Assembly (NCBI GenBank): GCA_050952725.1
Contig: JBMNLN010000001.1
Span: 1,264,570-1,328,569, forward strand
Direction of reading: 5' to 3'
Source of the DNA: JAQWCH01 sp050952725
GTDB lineage: Bacteria; Bacillota_I; Bacilli_A; RFN20; CAG-826
DNA length: 64,000 nucleotides
Shown here: piece by piece, positions 52,340-60,877 of the stretch
Numbering within the stretch: position 1 is the stretch's first letter
How the letters are laid out: each line of letters opens with the position of its first letter
The notes under the pieces: generated by a model
What the model was told of the DNA's origin: nothing
Databases searched by the model: none
What the model saw: only the letters and a program-made list of their open reading frames with translations
Translations under genes and position numbers: made by a program

Positions 52340-52660
52340 TTAAGAACCTCCTTTTACGTATCGTGCTTTGGTGCGTACACGATGATCAATTTTTTCGGCT
52401 AAATTAGCGATATCAGTTTCGACTTTAATAAGACGCCCATCTAAATCGTTATACCGCTCCTCGAGTTTGTCGAGCGTTTTTTCGACACGGTCAACTGAAG
52501 ACTTAATGTGGCGAATATCAGAGATGACTTCTCCTTCTTTTTTCCCGATTTGCTTCTGGTCACCACGATCATTACGCCTAAAAGCTAAAACTGCAAAAAA
52601 GATAGATGAAAGCGTACCAAGTACACTGATGACTGCTAGAACATTAGATATTTCTTCCAT
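52340..52660 (-). CDS. Holin-associated membrane coiled-coil protein (XhlA-like)
   Basis: A 106-residue protein with an N-terminal membrane helix (ISNVLAVISVLGTLSSIFFAVLAF) and a coiled coil (SSVDRVEKTLDKLEERYNDL). This fits haemolysin XhlA-like phage proteins that sit by the holin. Its start overlaps the upstream stop by one base. Confidence 0.6.
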   Translation of the reverse strand: MEEISNVLAVISVLGTLSSIFFAVLAFRRNDRGDQKQIGKKEGEVISDIRHIKSSVDRVEKTLDKLEERYNDLDGRLIKVETDIANLAEKIDHRVRTKARYVKGGS

Positions 52661-53262
52661 TAGCGTTCCTCCTTATCGAGCACTTTTTTAATAAAGGCGA
52701 AAATTGTTTTAAAGTTGGCATAGTGTTTTTCTAAATTTTCCTTTTTATTTTTATAATCAATAATTAGCGCTTTATCTTCAGCACTTAAGTAATATTCAAA
52801 TTTCCTTGTGTTCTCATAATGAACTAATAAGGAGCGCAAACGATAAAGGTTATAGAGTGTTTTTTCATTGATGTGTCCATCAAAACACGCTGAAAAGTAT
52901 TCGTAGTTAATGCGTAGCCACACCTTAAAGTGCTTCTTCCAATCAATATTAATTAAAGCGTAGTACTCTTCTTTAAAACTCTCATCGACGAATAATGTGT
53001 TTTCTTTCGCAATTAAAGTATTATCAAGCCAGATTAAATAGTAATCGGCAATGCGTCTATCGAAATTAACTGCTTGCTTAAATTTATTTACACCAAAAAG
53101 GAAATAGTCGGCGTTATCTACTTTACAAAGTCTTACATCATTATAGTTTTTAAGAATGACGATAAAGTCACGGTCACTGTCATCTTTTTCAACACCATGT
53201 AAAACTGACCCACACCGATAAATGGCGAGTACCTTTTTACCATAGATACTAACGGGCAACAT
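52660..53262 (-). CDS. Nucleotidyltransferase-fold protein in the phage late operon
   Basis: A 200-residue protein. YRCGSVLHGVEKDDSDRDFIVI (residues 15-36) has the GS and DxD signature of minimal polymerase-beta-like nucleotidyltransferases (Asp30 and Asp32). The remainder is helical with VWLRINYEYFSAC and KLYNLYRLRSLLVHYENTRK-like segments (the latter read as TLYNLYRLRSLLVHY), typical of the helical half of such enzymes. It overlaps both neighbours, so it is an established late-operon member and not a recent insertion. Role unknown: modification of a host or phage component, or a defence-type moron, are possible. Confidence 0.6.
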   Translation of the reverse strand: MLPVSIYGKKVLAIYRCGSVLHGVEKDDSDRDFIVILKNYNDVRLCKVDNADYFLFGVNKFKQAVNFDRRIADYYLIWLDNTLIAKENTLFVDESFKEEYYALINIDWKKHFKVWLRINYEYFSACFDGHINEKTLYNLYRLRSLLVHYENTRKFEYYLSAEDKALIIDYKNKKENLEKHYANFKTIFAFIKKVLDKEER

Positions 53263-54028
53263 AAACTCTTCCTGGAGCGTGCGATGCTAAGGCTGGTTCC
53301 ACAACAAGCCCAGTATCTTTTAATTGAATTGCGACATCATACCAAGTGCCATTGAACTTATATTGATAGATTGCCCCACTGCCCGAAGCGGCCGCTGTTG
53401 AAAAAACAACATTCCACCCTGCGACATTAACATTACCGAAACCATTACTAGCATTACTTGTTTTAATATTGTCATAAGTAAAGAACTTTCCGCTTACCGA
53501 ACTATAATTCATTTGCCATACAGGACCATATCTATTTTTGACTGCTAAGTCGAGCGCAACAACACGGGCTTCTGCCAGTGTGTCAGCATTAACAATTTCG
53601 GGTGGATCATAGTAATAGTCTAGATTTAACGAGGACGCTGTTTTTGTGTAACGAGCAACTGGTAATTCATAAATCAGTCCACCAAATTGTAAATTTTCTT
53701 GAATAAGCGAAGGATAGGAACTTGGCGCTTCTTTCTTTTCAAGTGAGACCTCATTATTCCCGAGGTCAAATTTAATAAATACGTAGCCATAAGCACTACC
53801 AGTAAGTGCCACAGCAATTTTTGTGTTTGCTTCTACATACACTCTTCGTCCATAAACTTGGACATAACCACTTGAAAGAATGATGTAGTTATTACTCGTT
53901 GTAACAGCAACATTCCCACCTAAGCCGATTATTCGACCGTTTTGATTTGAGGCAAGAAAATGATTACAATCAGCGTCTTGCTTTGCTGACACTGAAGCTG
54001 AGTCAAAGGTAATTTTTACTAAGGCCAT
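53249..54028 (-). CDS. Phage tail/host-attachment protein
   Basis: A 259-residue, beta-rich protein. NGRIIGLGGNVAVTTSNNYI near residue 30 and YQYKFNGTWYDVAIQLKDTG near the C-terminus are typical of receptor-binding or upper-baseplate proteins. Its position after the tail hub gene supports this. Family not recognised. Confidence 0.6.
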   Translation of the reverse strand: MALVKITFDSASVSAKQDADCNHFLASNQNGRIIGLGGNVAVTTSNNYIILSSGYVQVYGRRVYVEANTKIAVALTGSAYGYVFIKFDLGNNEVSLEKKEAPSSYPSLIQENLQFGGLIYELPVARYTKTASSLNLDYYYDPPEIVNADTLAEARVVALDLAVKNRYGPVWQMNYSSVSGKFFTYDNIKTSNASNGFGNVNVAGWNVVFSTAAASGSGAIYQYKFNGTWYDVAIQLKDTGLVVEPALASHAPGRVYVAR

Positions 54029-54030
54029 TT

Positions 54031-55092
54031 TTAAATCCCCCTTCTATTTAGTAATTTGAGTTTATCTGTTAAAGAGATGCGTTGTTCACCAAGCGTGATT
54101 GTCGCTTTATTAAATGTCCCCTTATACACCATCTTTGTTACGAGCGTTTCATAAGTCTTATGCGGAGTGATGAAGTTAACAAAAGTACCAACACTTAAGT
54201 CAGTTAAATCGGTAATTCGATTCGTTAAAAATGAGAAATCAAAAGTTATATTATGCTCTAGTGAAGAATCAATAAGCGCGGAAGTTGCCTTCGTTGATAG
54301 CGAGGTATAATCTTTATCACTATAAAACTCACATTTAAAACTAACTATCGGTATTCTTTTAGGCGAGTTTGTGTAGTTACTAATCGTACCGTCATTTAAA
54401 AGATAGTAAGTAATAATGTTTTGATAGGTGACGTTGTCAGCTTTTGGATAAAAGATAATTTTATTTAGTGCGTTAGTGTTAGAGTCCGCAATATTTAAGT
54501 TAGTGATAGCGCCTAGATTACTCTTAATAATCAAACCTTTTGTAATTGCTAAGACTAATATTTTAATATTAGTGATTTGCCCATTTGTAATAACTAATTC
54601 ATAGCCAAGTCGCAATCCATAAGTTTTTGAAAACTCGGCAACAAGTTTTAGAATATTTACTTTTTTATCGGGCTCATAATTAAGTGTACCCGTCTTATTA
54701 ATCATGATTTGCGTTTGTAGGTAGCTAAGATTTTGCTTGGGGTCACTACTATAAACGAAGTGTGCTCGAATTAAATTAACAATAAATTGCGAGATGTTAC
54801 CGGTGTAGGAATTAACTGGCACTTCAACATCAAATTTAGAGAGGAAATCTTTCGTAGTAACTTTTATATAGTTGTCCTCAATCTTTTCGATAGCCGTAAT
54901 GATACCAATATAGAAATAGTTCTTTTTGCGAACAGTAAGGTAATCACCGACACTCGCACTAATACTGTTTAAATTTACATGGAAGAAAGATTGTTGCAGA
55001 ACTAATGAATCAAGAATAATCTCGAAATCATCACTAGCGTAGCCATACCCTAATACCGCAAGTGTCCTTTCACTTAAAAAGATAATTTGCAT
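54031..55092 (-). CDS. Phage tail hub protein (Tal / gp37-like)
   Basis: A 353-residue protein in the place of the tail-associated hub. The N-terminus with LSERTLAVLGYGYASDDFEI, the KDFLSKFDVEVPVNSY part and the end TITLGEQRISLTDKLKLLNR resemble siphovirus ReqiPepy6 Gp37-like hub proteins. It lies between the distal tail protein and the attachment protein. Confidence 0.65.
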   Translation of the reverse strand: MQIIFLSERTLAVLGYGYASDDFEIILDSLVLQQSFFHVNLNSISASVGDYLTVRKKNYFYIGIITAIEKIEDNYIKVTTKDFLSKFDVEVPVNSYTGNISQFIVNLIRAHFVYSSDPKQNLSYLQTQIMINKTGTLNYEPDKKVNILKLVAEFSKTYGLRLGYELVITNGQITNIKILVLAITKGLIIKSNLGAITNLNIADSNTNALNKIIFYPKADNVTYQNIITYYLLNDGTISNYTNSPKRIPIVSFKCEFYSDKDYTSLSTKATSALIDSSLEHNITFDFSFLTNRITDLTDLSVGTFVNFITPHKTYETLVTKMVYKGTFNKATITLGEQRISLTDKLKLLNRRGI

Positions 55093-55103
55093 ACAGACTC
55101 CTC

Positions 55104-55928
55104 TTAGTGAGCGATATACTCTTCGCTAAAACTAATCTCACAAGTACTAGGTTCCATCACTCCTGGATCAAAGAAAACTTCGCTAATACCAGGTGGGAGA
55201 AAAAGAAAATTGTCATAGGAGAAATCTTGATATTCATATATGTCAGTTTCTACTCCGTCCACAATTCTTTTTATATATTGATTAGTAGGGTCACTAGATA
55301 CTTCAATTACTGGTTCATCTCTTTCGTCAAGTAGCAAGCGAAGTTTACTTACTTCAATTCCATTTTGGCGAATTATTACTCGGGGATTTAATAAGTTTCC
55401 CGTAATTTTGATTTTAAGTGGAACACTTTTAACGCATTCATTATTAAGCGTTACGGAACCGTTATAAGATACTGAGTAGATATAAGCGTAATTATAGGGA
55501 TAAATTTTCCCTTCATTAGATTCGACAACATTAATCACTTCCGTTTTATCAACTAGCCATAGCGATAAGCATTCGATACTGACACTGCTTCTAATGATGA
55601 AAGATTCGAGCTGACTTTTCGATGTTGATTTAACATTGACATAGCAATATTTAAGACCATCGGCATAATAGTAAAGGCGCATTTTTTTACTGTTAGTGAT
55701 AAATTCTCGCCAAATCGTAAAGCCTTCATATCCTTCAAGAAAAAGGAGTGTAACATTAATTATTCTTTGCTGGACTTTTCTCTTGTTTTCGACGAATTTG
55801 TCGGCAAAATCCTGGTATTCGATATTAAAATCAAATCCAAAACCATCAAGCGATTCAATCAGTGTATTGTTTCGATAATCCAAATAGTAGGTGGTGCCTA
55901 CTTCGTTAACTAAATATAGTTTGCGCAT
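55104..55928 (-). CDS. Phage distal tail (Dit-like) protein
   Basis: A 274-residue protein directly after the tape measure gene, the position of Dit. The N-terminal segment TTYYLDYRNNTLIESLDGFGFDF, the YEGFTIWREFITNSKKMRLYYYADG block and a C-terminal galectin-like half fit. Its start follows the previous stop with one base overlap. It would join the tube to the baseplate. Confidence 0.7.
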   Translation of the reverse strand: MRKLYLVNEVGTTYYLDYRNNTLIESLDGFGFDFNIEYQDFADKFVENKRKVQQRIINVTLLFLEGYEGFTIWREFITNSKKMRLYYYADGLKYCYVNVKSTSKSQLESFIIRSSVSIECLSLWLVDKTEVINVVESNEGKIYPYNYAYIYSVSYNGSVTLNNECVKSVPLKIKITGNLLNPRVIIRQNGIEVSKLRLLLDERDEPVIEVSSDPTNQYIKRIVDGVETDIYEYQDFSYDNFLFLPPGISEVFFDPGVMEPSTCEISFSEEYIAH

Positions 55929-58231
55929 TAGTAAGCACCTCCTAAAGCGGCATTAATCGAATCGATATCGACGTCGCCTGTTGTATTAATTGTGACGTTA
56001 TTTGTCGTAGTCTTGTTTTCTACTTTATTATTAGTGACACTATTATTCTTGACCGCATTTGTATCCGTGAATGCTTCGCCATTAAAGAGTTCAGCAAACC
56101 AGTTAAACACTCCGCTAGCCTTATCAAGTAGCCATTTAACACCATCAATAATCTCCGTTAGCACCGCTAGAATCGGCTCAAGGATAACAAAAAGTATCTC
56201 AAGTACCGGAACGATGACAGCCTTTATTACATTAGAAAGGACAAGTAAAACTGGCGTCAGTGCCTCTATTATCGTAAAAATTACTTCTAGCATGACTAAA
56301 AGTGGTGCAAGTAGCACATTTATAAGTGGCTCAAGTAAAACCATTAAAACGCTAATAACCTCGATGATGACACTGATGACTTCAATAATCGGGATAAGGA
56401 GCGCTACGATTATTTGTAAAATAGGGTTTAAGATTTGGACTGCAATATCAAGTAATGAAACAACGAGTTTAATAATGATATTAAGAATATCTGCTACTAC
56501 TGTAATCACTTTAATAAGCGGACCAATAACCGAATTAATGAGTGTAAACGCTACTTGAGCGATTTTAACAATTAAGCCAATTAGTATTTTGATTATTTTG
56601 ACGATTGGATTTAGTAAGACGAGTACTGCGTTAATGATTGGTATTAAAAGCCCTACAACCATATTGATGATTTTCGTAATAACAGGAATTAGTGCTTCAA
56701 TTAAATTAATGATTACGTCGATAATATCTATAACTAAATCAAGAACGTCATCAAGTAAAGAAACGACTACATCAATTAAGGTGTTAATAACACTCATAAC
56801 AGCTACGATAACGGGCATGAGTGACTGAACTAAAGTCGAGGCAAACCCAGCCACCCTTTTAAGTAAATCACCAACGATGTCAATTAGCCGTTTTAATAAA
56901 GCACGGAACTTTTCATTTTGTAGTAATACTACAGCGATTACTGCAATAAGCGCCGCCCATCCAAGTGTTGAAAATTTAACCGCTAGTCCTGCCACCTTAA
57001 CCGCACCACTTACTGCTGTAAATGCCGTTTTAACACTCGTCAATATTGGGACAAGTTTTGAAAATACAACAAGTGAAGGACCAAGAGCAATTAGAAATCC
57101 CGCGACTACTCCAATTATAACTTTAACGCTACTATTTAAACTTTTCCACCAATCAAGTACTTTTTGTACACTCGGGATAAGTTTATCTCGTAATGCTACC
57201 ACTATCTTTTCTAGGACGGGTAGTAAGAGTGTTGCAAAACTCATCGCTAGCGACCTAGTGGCTAACGCTAGTGAATCGAGCGCATCATTAAAAGAGCCAG
57301 CAATCTCAGCGTCTTCACTCGTAACAATTCCTAACTCTCTTGCTTCTTCTTTCCACTTACTAATTTCAGTAGCGGACGCTTCTAATACTGGCGCTAACTC
57401 TGAACCAATATTTTCGCCAAAGAAAGCATTCGCGACTGCCGTCCTCGTTGCTTGATCCTCAACGCTTGCTAGTGCATTACGAATAACTTCAAAAGCCTCT
57501 TCCGTATTAAGCCCAGCAATATCATCAACCGTTAACCCGATAAGGGCGAGTGCTTCTCTTGCTCTATCCGCATTCCCCGAAGCAATATTACCGAGGATTG
57601 TATTAACCTTAATAAAGGCTTTATCCATTGCAATCGTGGTTGAGCCTAATAGTTTAGCTGTGTATTGCCACTCTTGTAATGCTTCAACTGAAAGTCCTAG
57701 TTTTTTGGCAGTATCGGCAATATCATCAACTGTCTTTGCTGTGCTAAGTGCTAGAGCGGACAAAGCCGAGCCAGCCGCAATAGCGGGAGCAGTAACGTAT
57801 TTAGTTAATGCTGAACCGATTTTACCGATAGCAGCAGTGTTGATACTAGAGAGACTTTTAATCTTGCTTTCCGTTTTTTCAAGTTGCGAATTTAAGTTTG
57901 CGACTTCAGCCTCGGTATACTTTATTGAGCGGTTAAGTTTATTAAACTCTTTCTCGCTCATGGCGCCGATTTCGACAACCTTTTTAGCCTTCTCTAATTG
58001 CTTATTTTGTTCTTCTAACTTTTGTTTCGTTAAGGTTAGAGTCTGATTTAGTTTATCTTGCTTTTGTTTCCATAAATCAAGATTCCCAGCATCATACCTT
58101 AAGTTTTTATTAATAACTGCTAGGTCTCTTTGCTGTTCTTTAAGGCCAGCATTTAGTGATTTAATATTGGCTTCAAGTTCAGTAGTGTCAAGACCTAACT
58201 TAATATTCATTCCTTTTACTGTTTCAGCCAT
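55928..58231 (-). CDS. Phage tail tape measure protein
   Basis: A 767-residue protein. Residues 1-130 are coiled coil, and 160-330 contain LAKTVDDIADTAKKLGLSVE-like sequence (read as TAKTVDDIADTAKKLGLSVE) and EEAFEVIRNALASVEDQATR, typical of phage tape measure domains. Residues about 370-700 are almost entirely Ile/Val/Leu-rich helices. It is the longest gene of the block, as expected, and sets tail length; at about 1.5 angstrom per residue this suggests a tail near 115 nm. The C-terminal Asn/Thr-rich stretch ends GDVDIDSINAALGGAY. Confidence 0.9.
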   Translation of the reverse strand: MAETVKGMNIKLGLDTTELEANIKSLNAGLKEQQRDLAVINKNLRYDAGNLDLWKQKQDKLNQTLTLTKQKLEEQNKQLEKAKKVVEIGAMSEKEFNKLNRSIKYTEAEVANLNSQLEKTESKIKSLSSINTAAIGKIGSALTKYVTAPAIAAGSALSALALSTAKTVDDIADTAKKLGLSVEALQEWQYTAKLLGSTTIAMDKAFIKVNTILGNIASGNADRAREALALIGLTVDDIAGLNTEEAFEVIRNALASVEDQATRTAVANAFFGENIGSELAPVLEASATEISKWKEEARELGIVTSEDAEIAGSFNDALDSLALATRSLAMSFATLLLPVLEKIVVALRDKLIPSVQKVLDWWKSLNSSVKVIIGVVAGFLIALGPSLVVFSKLVPILTSVKTAFTAVSGAVKVAGLAVKFSTLGWAALIAVIAVVLLQNEKFRALLKRLIDIVGDLLKRVAGFASTLVQSLMPVIVAVMSVINTLIDVVVSLLDDVLDLVIDIIDVIINLIEALIPVITKIINMVVGLLIPIINAVLVLLNPIVKIIKILIGLIVKIAQVAFTLINSVIGPLIKVITVVADILNIIIKLVVSLLDIAVQILNPILQIIVALLIPIIEVISVIIEVISVLMVLLEPLINVLLAPLLVMLEVIFTIIEALTPVLLVLSNVIKAVIVPVLEILFVILEPILAVLTEIIDGVKWLLDKASGVFNWFAELFNGEAFTDTNAVKNNSVTNNKVENKTTTNNVTINTTGDVDIDSINAALGGAY

Positions 58232-58246
58232 ATTTTTATACTCCCC

Positions 58247-58438
58247 CTAACCTAAAAATGTATCGATATCCGCTTGTGTTGCTTGTCGACTAGGTGTCTC
58301 ACCTGCATAGACATTCTTGTGGATTTCGACGATTTCGAGGTAAGTTTGAATGTCAAAAAACTCACTATCACGGATTGGAATTCCTAATTGCGCCAAGTTA
58401 TAAATGATATTTGCCGTGAAACTATGATAACCTGGCAC
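58247..58438 (-). CDS. Tail assembly chaperone T-domain ORF (probably made by +1 frameshift)
   Basis: A 63-residue frame whose GTG sits right after the upstream TAG and has no ribosome site. Read in the +1 frame from the end of the G gene it gives ...RDSVPGYHSFTANIIYNLAQ..., a plausible GT fusion. The shift would occur in TCCCCG just before the stop. Comparable +1 shifts in tail chaperones are known (Listeria phage PSA). Confidence 0.6.
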   Translation of the reverse strand: MPGYHSFTANIIYNLAQLGIPIRDSEFFDIQTYLEIVEIHKNVYAGETPSRQATQADIDTFLG

Positions 58439-58439
58439 A

Positions 58440-58790
58440 CTATCGCGGGGATACTTTGCCCGCTTGTTTACTGTTTACTGAACCGAGTAACTCCGCAATA
58501 ACATTTGCTAGATTATTTAATTCCTCAGTTCTATTTAAAACCGCAAAATCAAACCCCTGCATAAACTTGTCATAGGTATCACTCGTAAAAGGTTTATGTA
58601 AGATGTAGACAATTCGAAATAAAATATCGATGAATTTTCCAACATCATCTTTATTCTTTTGTAAGGCTTTATCAAGCGTGTTGATATCGGTGAAAAGCTC
58701 TGTGCCGAATACTTGCCGATAAGAAATAATCGTAAAAAGCGAGGAAGCAAGTTTTAACTCCTTCCCTCCAAGGGTAACTACTTTCTCCAT
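58440..58790 (-). CDS. Tail assembly chaperone G
   Basis: A 116-residue protein between the major tail protein and the tape measure, the place of chaperone G. It begins VTLGGKELKLASSLFTIISY, typical of this group, and is mostly helical. It binds the tape measure during tail assembly. See the overlapping T frame for a frameshifted longer form. Confidence 0.75.
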   Translation of the reverse strand: MEKVVTLGGKELKLASSLFTIISYRQVFGTELFTDINTLDKALQKNKDDVGKFIDILFRIVYILHKPFTSDTYDKFMQGFDFAVLNRTEELNNLANVIAELLGSVNSKQAGKVSPR

Positions 58791-58793
58791 AGT

Positions 58794-59369
58794 CTATTCT
58801 CCTGGAATAACCGGTAATGTCGGCGCTAGTGTTAGGAAGTTTGCATAGTTACTATCACCAAGCGCAGCAACACTATTAGTAACTAAATGATCCCCGACTT
58901 CAATTGGGCGAGCGGTAATATTAAGTGTCACAGCATTTGCTTCTGCAGAGTCCGTTTTTGACTTTGTCGCTTCACTAATGGGTGTTACATTACACAAATA
59001 GAACCATGCTCTTCGTGCTTTAGCATCACCCTGGAATTCTAGCCCGAGTGCAAAGGTGACTGGTTTAGCATTTGCTACTTCGACAAGATTGCCGTTAGCA
59101 AGCCTTTTATACCCAAGTACATCCGTTTTAAACTCTTCTGTAATTTCAGTAAGTTTAAGCGTTAAAGTTCTCCCTGCGTTTTGCACTAAGTTTGCAATAA
59201 CAATGTCGTCAGCATAAACCGCTGTTGAACCACCAACAATATCACTTGTGAATTCTTGAGCGCCTGGTAAGGCTACTGGTGTCGCAAAACTCCATGTTCC
59301 GTTACTTGCTTGTGTCGCAATTGAATAGTGGACATTACGTAAACCGTAAGTAATTTTATTATTAGCCAT
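58794..59369 (-). CDS. Phage major tail protein
   Basis: A 191-residue tail-tube protein. GLRNVHYSIATQASNGTWSF, the EFTSDIVGGSTAVYADDIVI block and KTDSAEANAVTLNITARPIE are typical of Gram-positive siphophage major tail proteins. It follows the connector genes and precedes the chaperones. Confidence 0.85.
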   Translation of the reverse strand: MANNKITYGLRNVHYSIATQASNGTWSFATPVALPGAQEFTSDIVGGSTAVYADDIVIANLVQNAGRTLTLKLTEITEEFKTDVLGYKRLANGNLVEVANAKPVTFALGLEFQGDAKARRAWFYLCNVTPISEATKSKTDSAEANAVTLNITARPIEVGDHLVTNSVAALGDSNYANFLTLAPTLPVIPGE

Positions 59370-59371
59370 GT

Positions 59372-59707
59372 TTAAATTTCCTCCAATCTAACTTCATAGA
59401 TTTTATTAATTGAACCATCCTCATTTCTAAACTCGGATAGGTTTTGTGGCGTATAGCCATTTTTAAGAAGGGTCGTCTTTAGTTTAGTTTCTAGCGCAGG
59501 ATCCTTCTTCTTAGTAACAAGCGTAATTTGAATAGTGCTCATATAGAACACTGGTTTATCTTCCGCGAATACTGAAGCTCTTTTACTAATTTCTTGAAAG
59601 ACGATAAAGGGTGGTTCAGCATTATCTTCATTATCGTACTCATTAGTAGCGTAGAACACTTTCGGGACAACGCTTAAGAGCGTATTTCGTAATTTTTCTA
59701 AATACAC
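59372..59707 (-). CDS. Phage tail completion / terminator protein
   Basis: A 111-residue protein, placed between the gp10-like and major tail genes. MYLEKLRNTLLSVVPKVFYA and TLVTKKKDPALETKLKTTLL fit tail-terminator proteins that cap the tube. No exact family was assigned. Confidence 0.65.
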   Translation of the reverse strand: MYLEKLRNTLLSVVPKVFYATNEYDNEDNAEPPFIVFQEISKRASVFAEDKPVFYMSTIQITLVTKKKDPALETKLKTTLLKNGYTPQNLSEFRNEDGSINKIYEVRLEEI

Positions 59708-59710
59708 GCA

Positions 59711-60088
59711 TTAACCTCCCTCTTTTATAATTTGCCGAATTTCTTCAAGCATTAAGGGACTAAGCGATTCGAAAGATGGTCTTAAATACGGTCGTGCTGC
59801 CACTATTTTTCCGCTTCGATGCTTAAAACCGAACTCGACTAAATGCACGAGTCCACTTTTCGTTTTTGAATAAATGACAATCATACGATTTGCTCCTTCG
59901 CCATATGCCTTTTTAACAAAGGAATCGGCAAGTGCATTAGGACCACCACTGCGCGGAACATTAGAACGAATGTAATCGATAATTTTATCAGCCGTTTTAT
60001 CAAGACTTATATGAATTTGTTTTATGACATTTTCGGAGTATTCTTGGATATTTTCCTTTAATGCTTCTGGCATTTTATCAATTTCCAT
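59711..60088 (-). CDS. HK97 gp10 family phage protein
   Basis: A 125-residue protein. DYIRSNVPRSGGPNALADSF (about 40-59) and HLVEFGFKHRSGKIVAARPY (about 82-101) are hallmark gp10-type sequences. It joins head completion to the tail. It overlaps the upstream head closure gene by 11 bases. Confidence 0.85.
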   Translation of the reverse strand: MEIDKMPEALKENIQEYSENVIKQIHISLDKTADKIIDYIRSNVPRSGGPNALADSFVKKAYGEGANRMIVIYSKTKSGLVHLVEFGFKHRSGKIVAARPYLRPSFESLSPLMLEEIRQIIKEGG

Positions 60089-60428
60089 CGTTTATAATTT
60101 CCTCCCATTTAAGTGGTGTTTCCGCCATATAAAGTTCGATATATTGTCCGTTTAGATATATTCTTTTGATTTCATAGATTTTGCCGTAGTAGGGAAAGTA
60201 AGCATACTTGCTCCCGTCATAAATAAAAGACTGAATACTTACCTTAAAATCGAATAAAACTTTTGTTTGAATCGATGAATAATATTCCTTGGAGGAGATG
60301 GAGCTGATTACTCCACCCACCTCCTTGGAGCCGACCAACCGCCAAGACTTGTTGCCAAGTTTATCGACAGCTGTTTTAACACGGAATAGGATGAAAGAAG
60401 TATTGTAGGAATTAGGATACGAAATCAT
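60078..60428 (-). CDS. Phage head closure protein
   Basis: A 116-residue small beta-barrel protein in the place of SPP1 gp16/HK97 gp7-type closure proteins. GGVISSISSKEYYSSIQTKV and YEIKRIYLNGQYIELYMAE are consistent with that fold. It overlaps the following gp10 gene. Confidence 0.75.
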   Translation of the reverse strand: MISYPNSYNTSFILFRVKTAVDKLGNKSWRLVGSKEVGGVISSISSKEYYSSIQTKVLFDFKVSIQSFIYDGSKYAYFPYYGKIYEIKRIYLNGQYIELYMAETPLKWEEIINDGN

Positions 60429-60446
60429 AAGGAAATCCGAGGATTA

Positions 60447-60761
60447 TCACTCATGAGGAGCGCCATGAACCTCAGAGGCTAGAGGCACGAGGCATAACTG
60501 TCTGAGTAAGACATCAAAGTTCTTAGGCAACTCTCTCACCGTACCATCGCTTTTGAAGCCAAAGTTAGTCTTCACAAATATGATAATAAGAGCTTTTACC
60601 AATGGGTCACTATTAGATTCAGCGACTTCACGAGGAACTCCAGTCGTTATCAGCAACTGGCGGCACGAGGCGATATGAATTAACAATTCCTCATCGGCAT
60701 AGTTTTCGGTTACAGGGATTAGCAAAGCCTTTTTTACTATCTCCAGCATGTTTTCACTCAT
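60447..60761 (-). CDS. Phage head-tail connector protein
   Basis: A 104-residue helical protein of gp6/gp15 type: LIHIASCRQLLITTGVPREV and DPLVKALIIIFVKTNFG are typical of these adaptors that sit under the portal. The ATG at 60761 is eight bases after GGAGG; a GTG one codon upstream is an alternative. About 115 bases without a gene separate it from the capsid. Confidence 0.75.
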   Translation of the reverse strand: MSENMLEIVKKALLIPVTENYADEELLIHIASCRQLLITTGVPREVAESNSDPLVKALIIIFVKTNFGFKSDGTVRELPKNFDVLLRQLCLVPLASEVHGAPHE

Positions 60762-60877
60762 CACAATATCCTCCCTATTTTTTAGATATTAACCCTACCC
60801 GCTTCAACGATAGGTCATGTAGTACGAGACGTCAGACCTACGTGTTTCGACCTTAATTTAATGTTGATGGGGAAATC

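Noticed and set aside
53249..54028. Phage attachment protein as a DGR target
   Set aside because: Its C-terminus lacks the NNC-rich, GC-rich variable pattern and there is no paralogue to compare.
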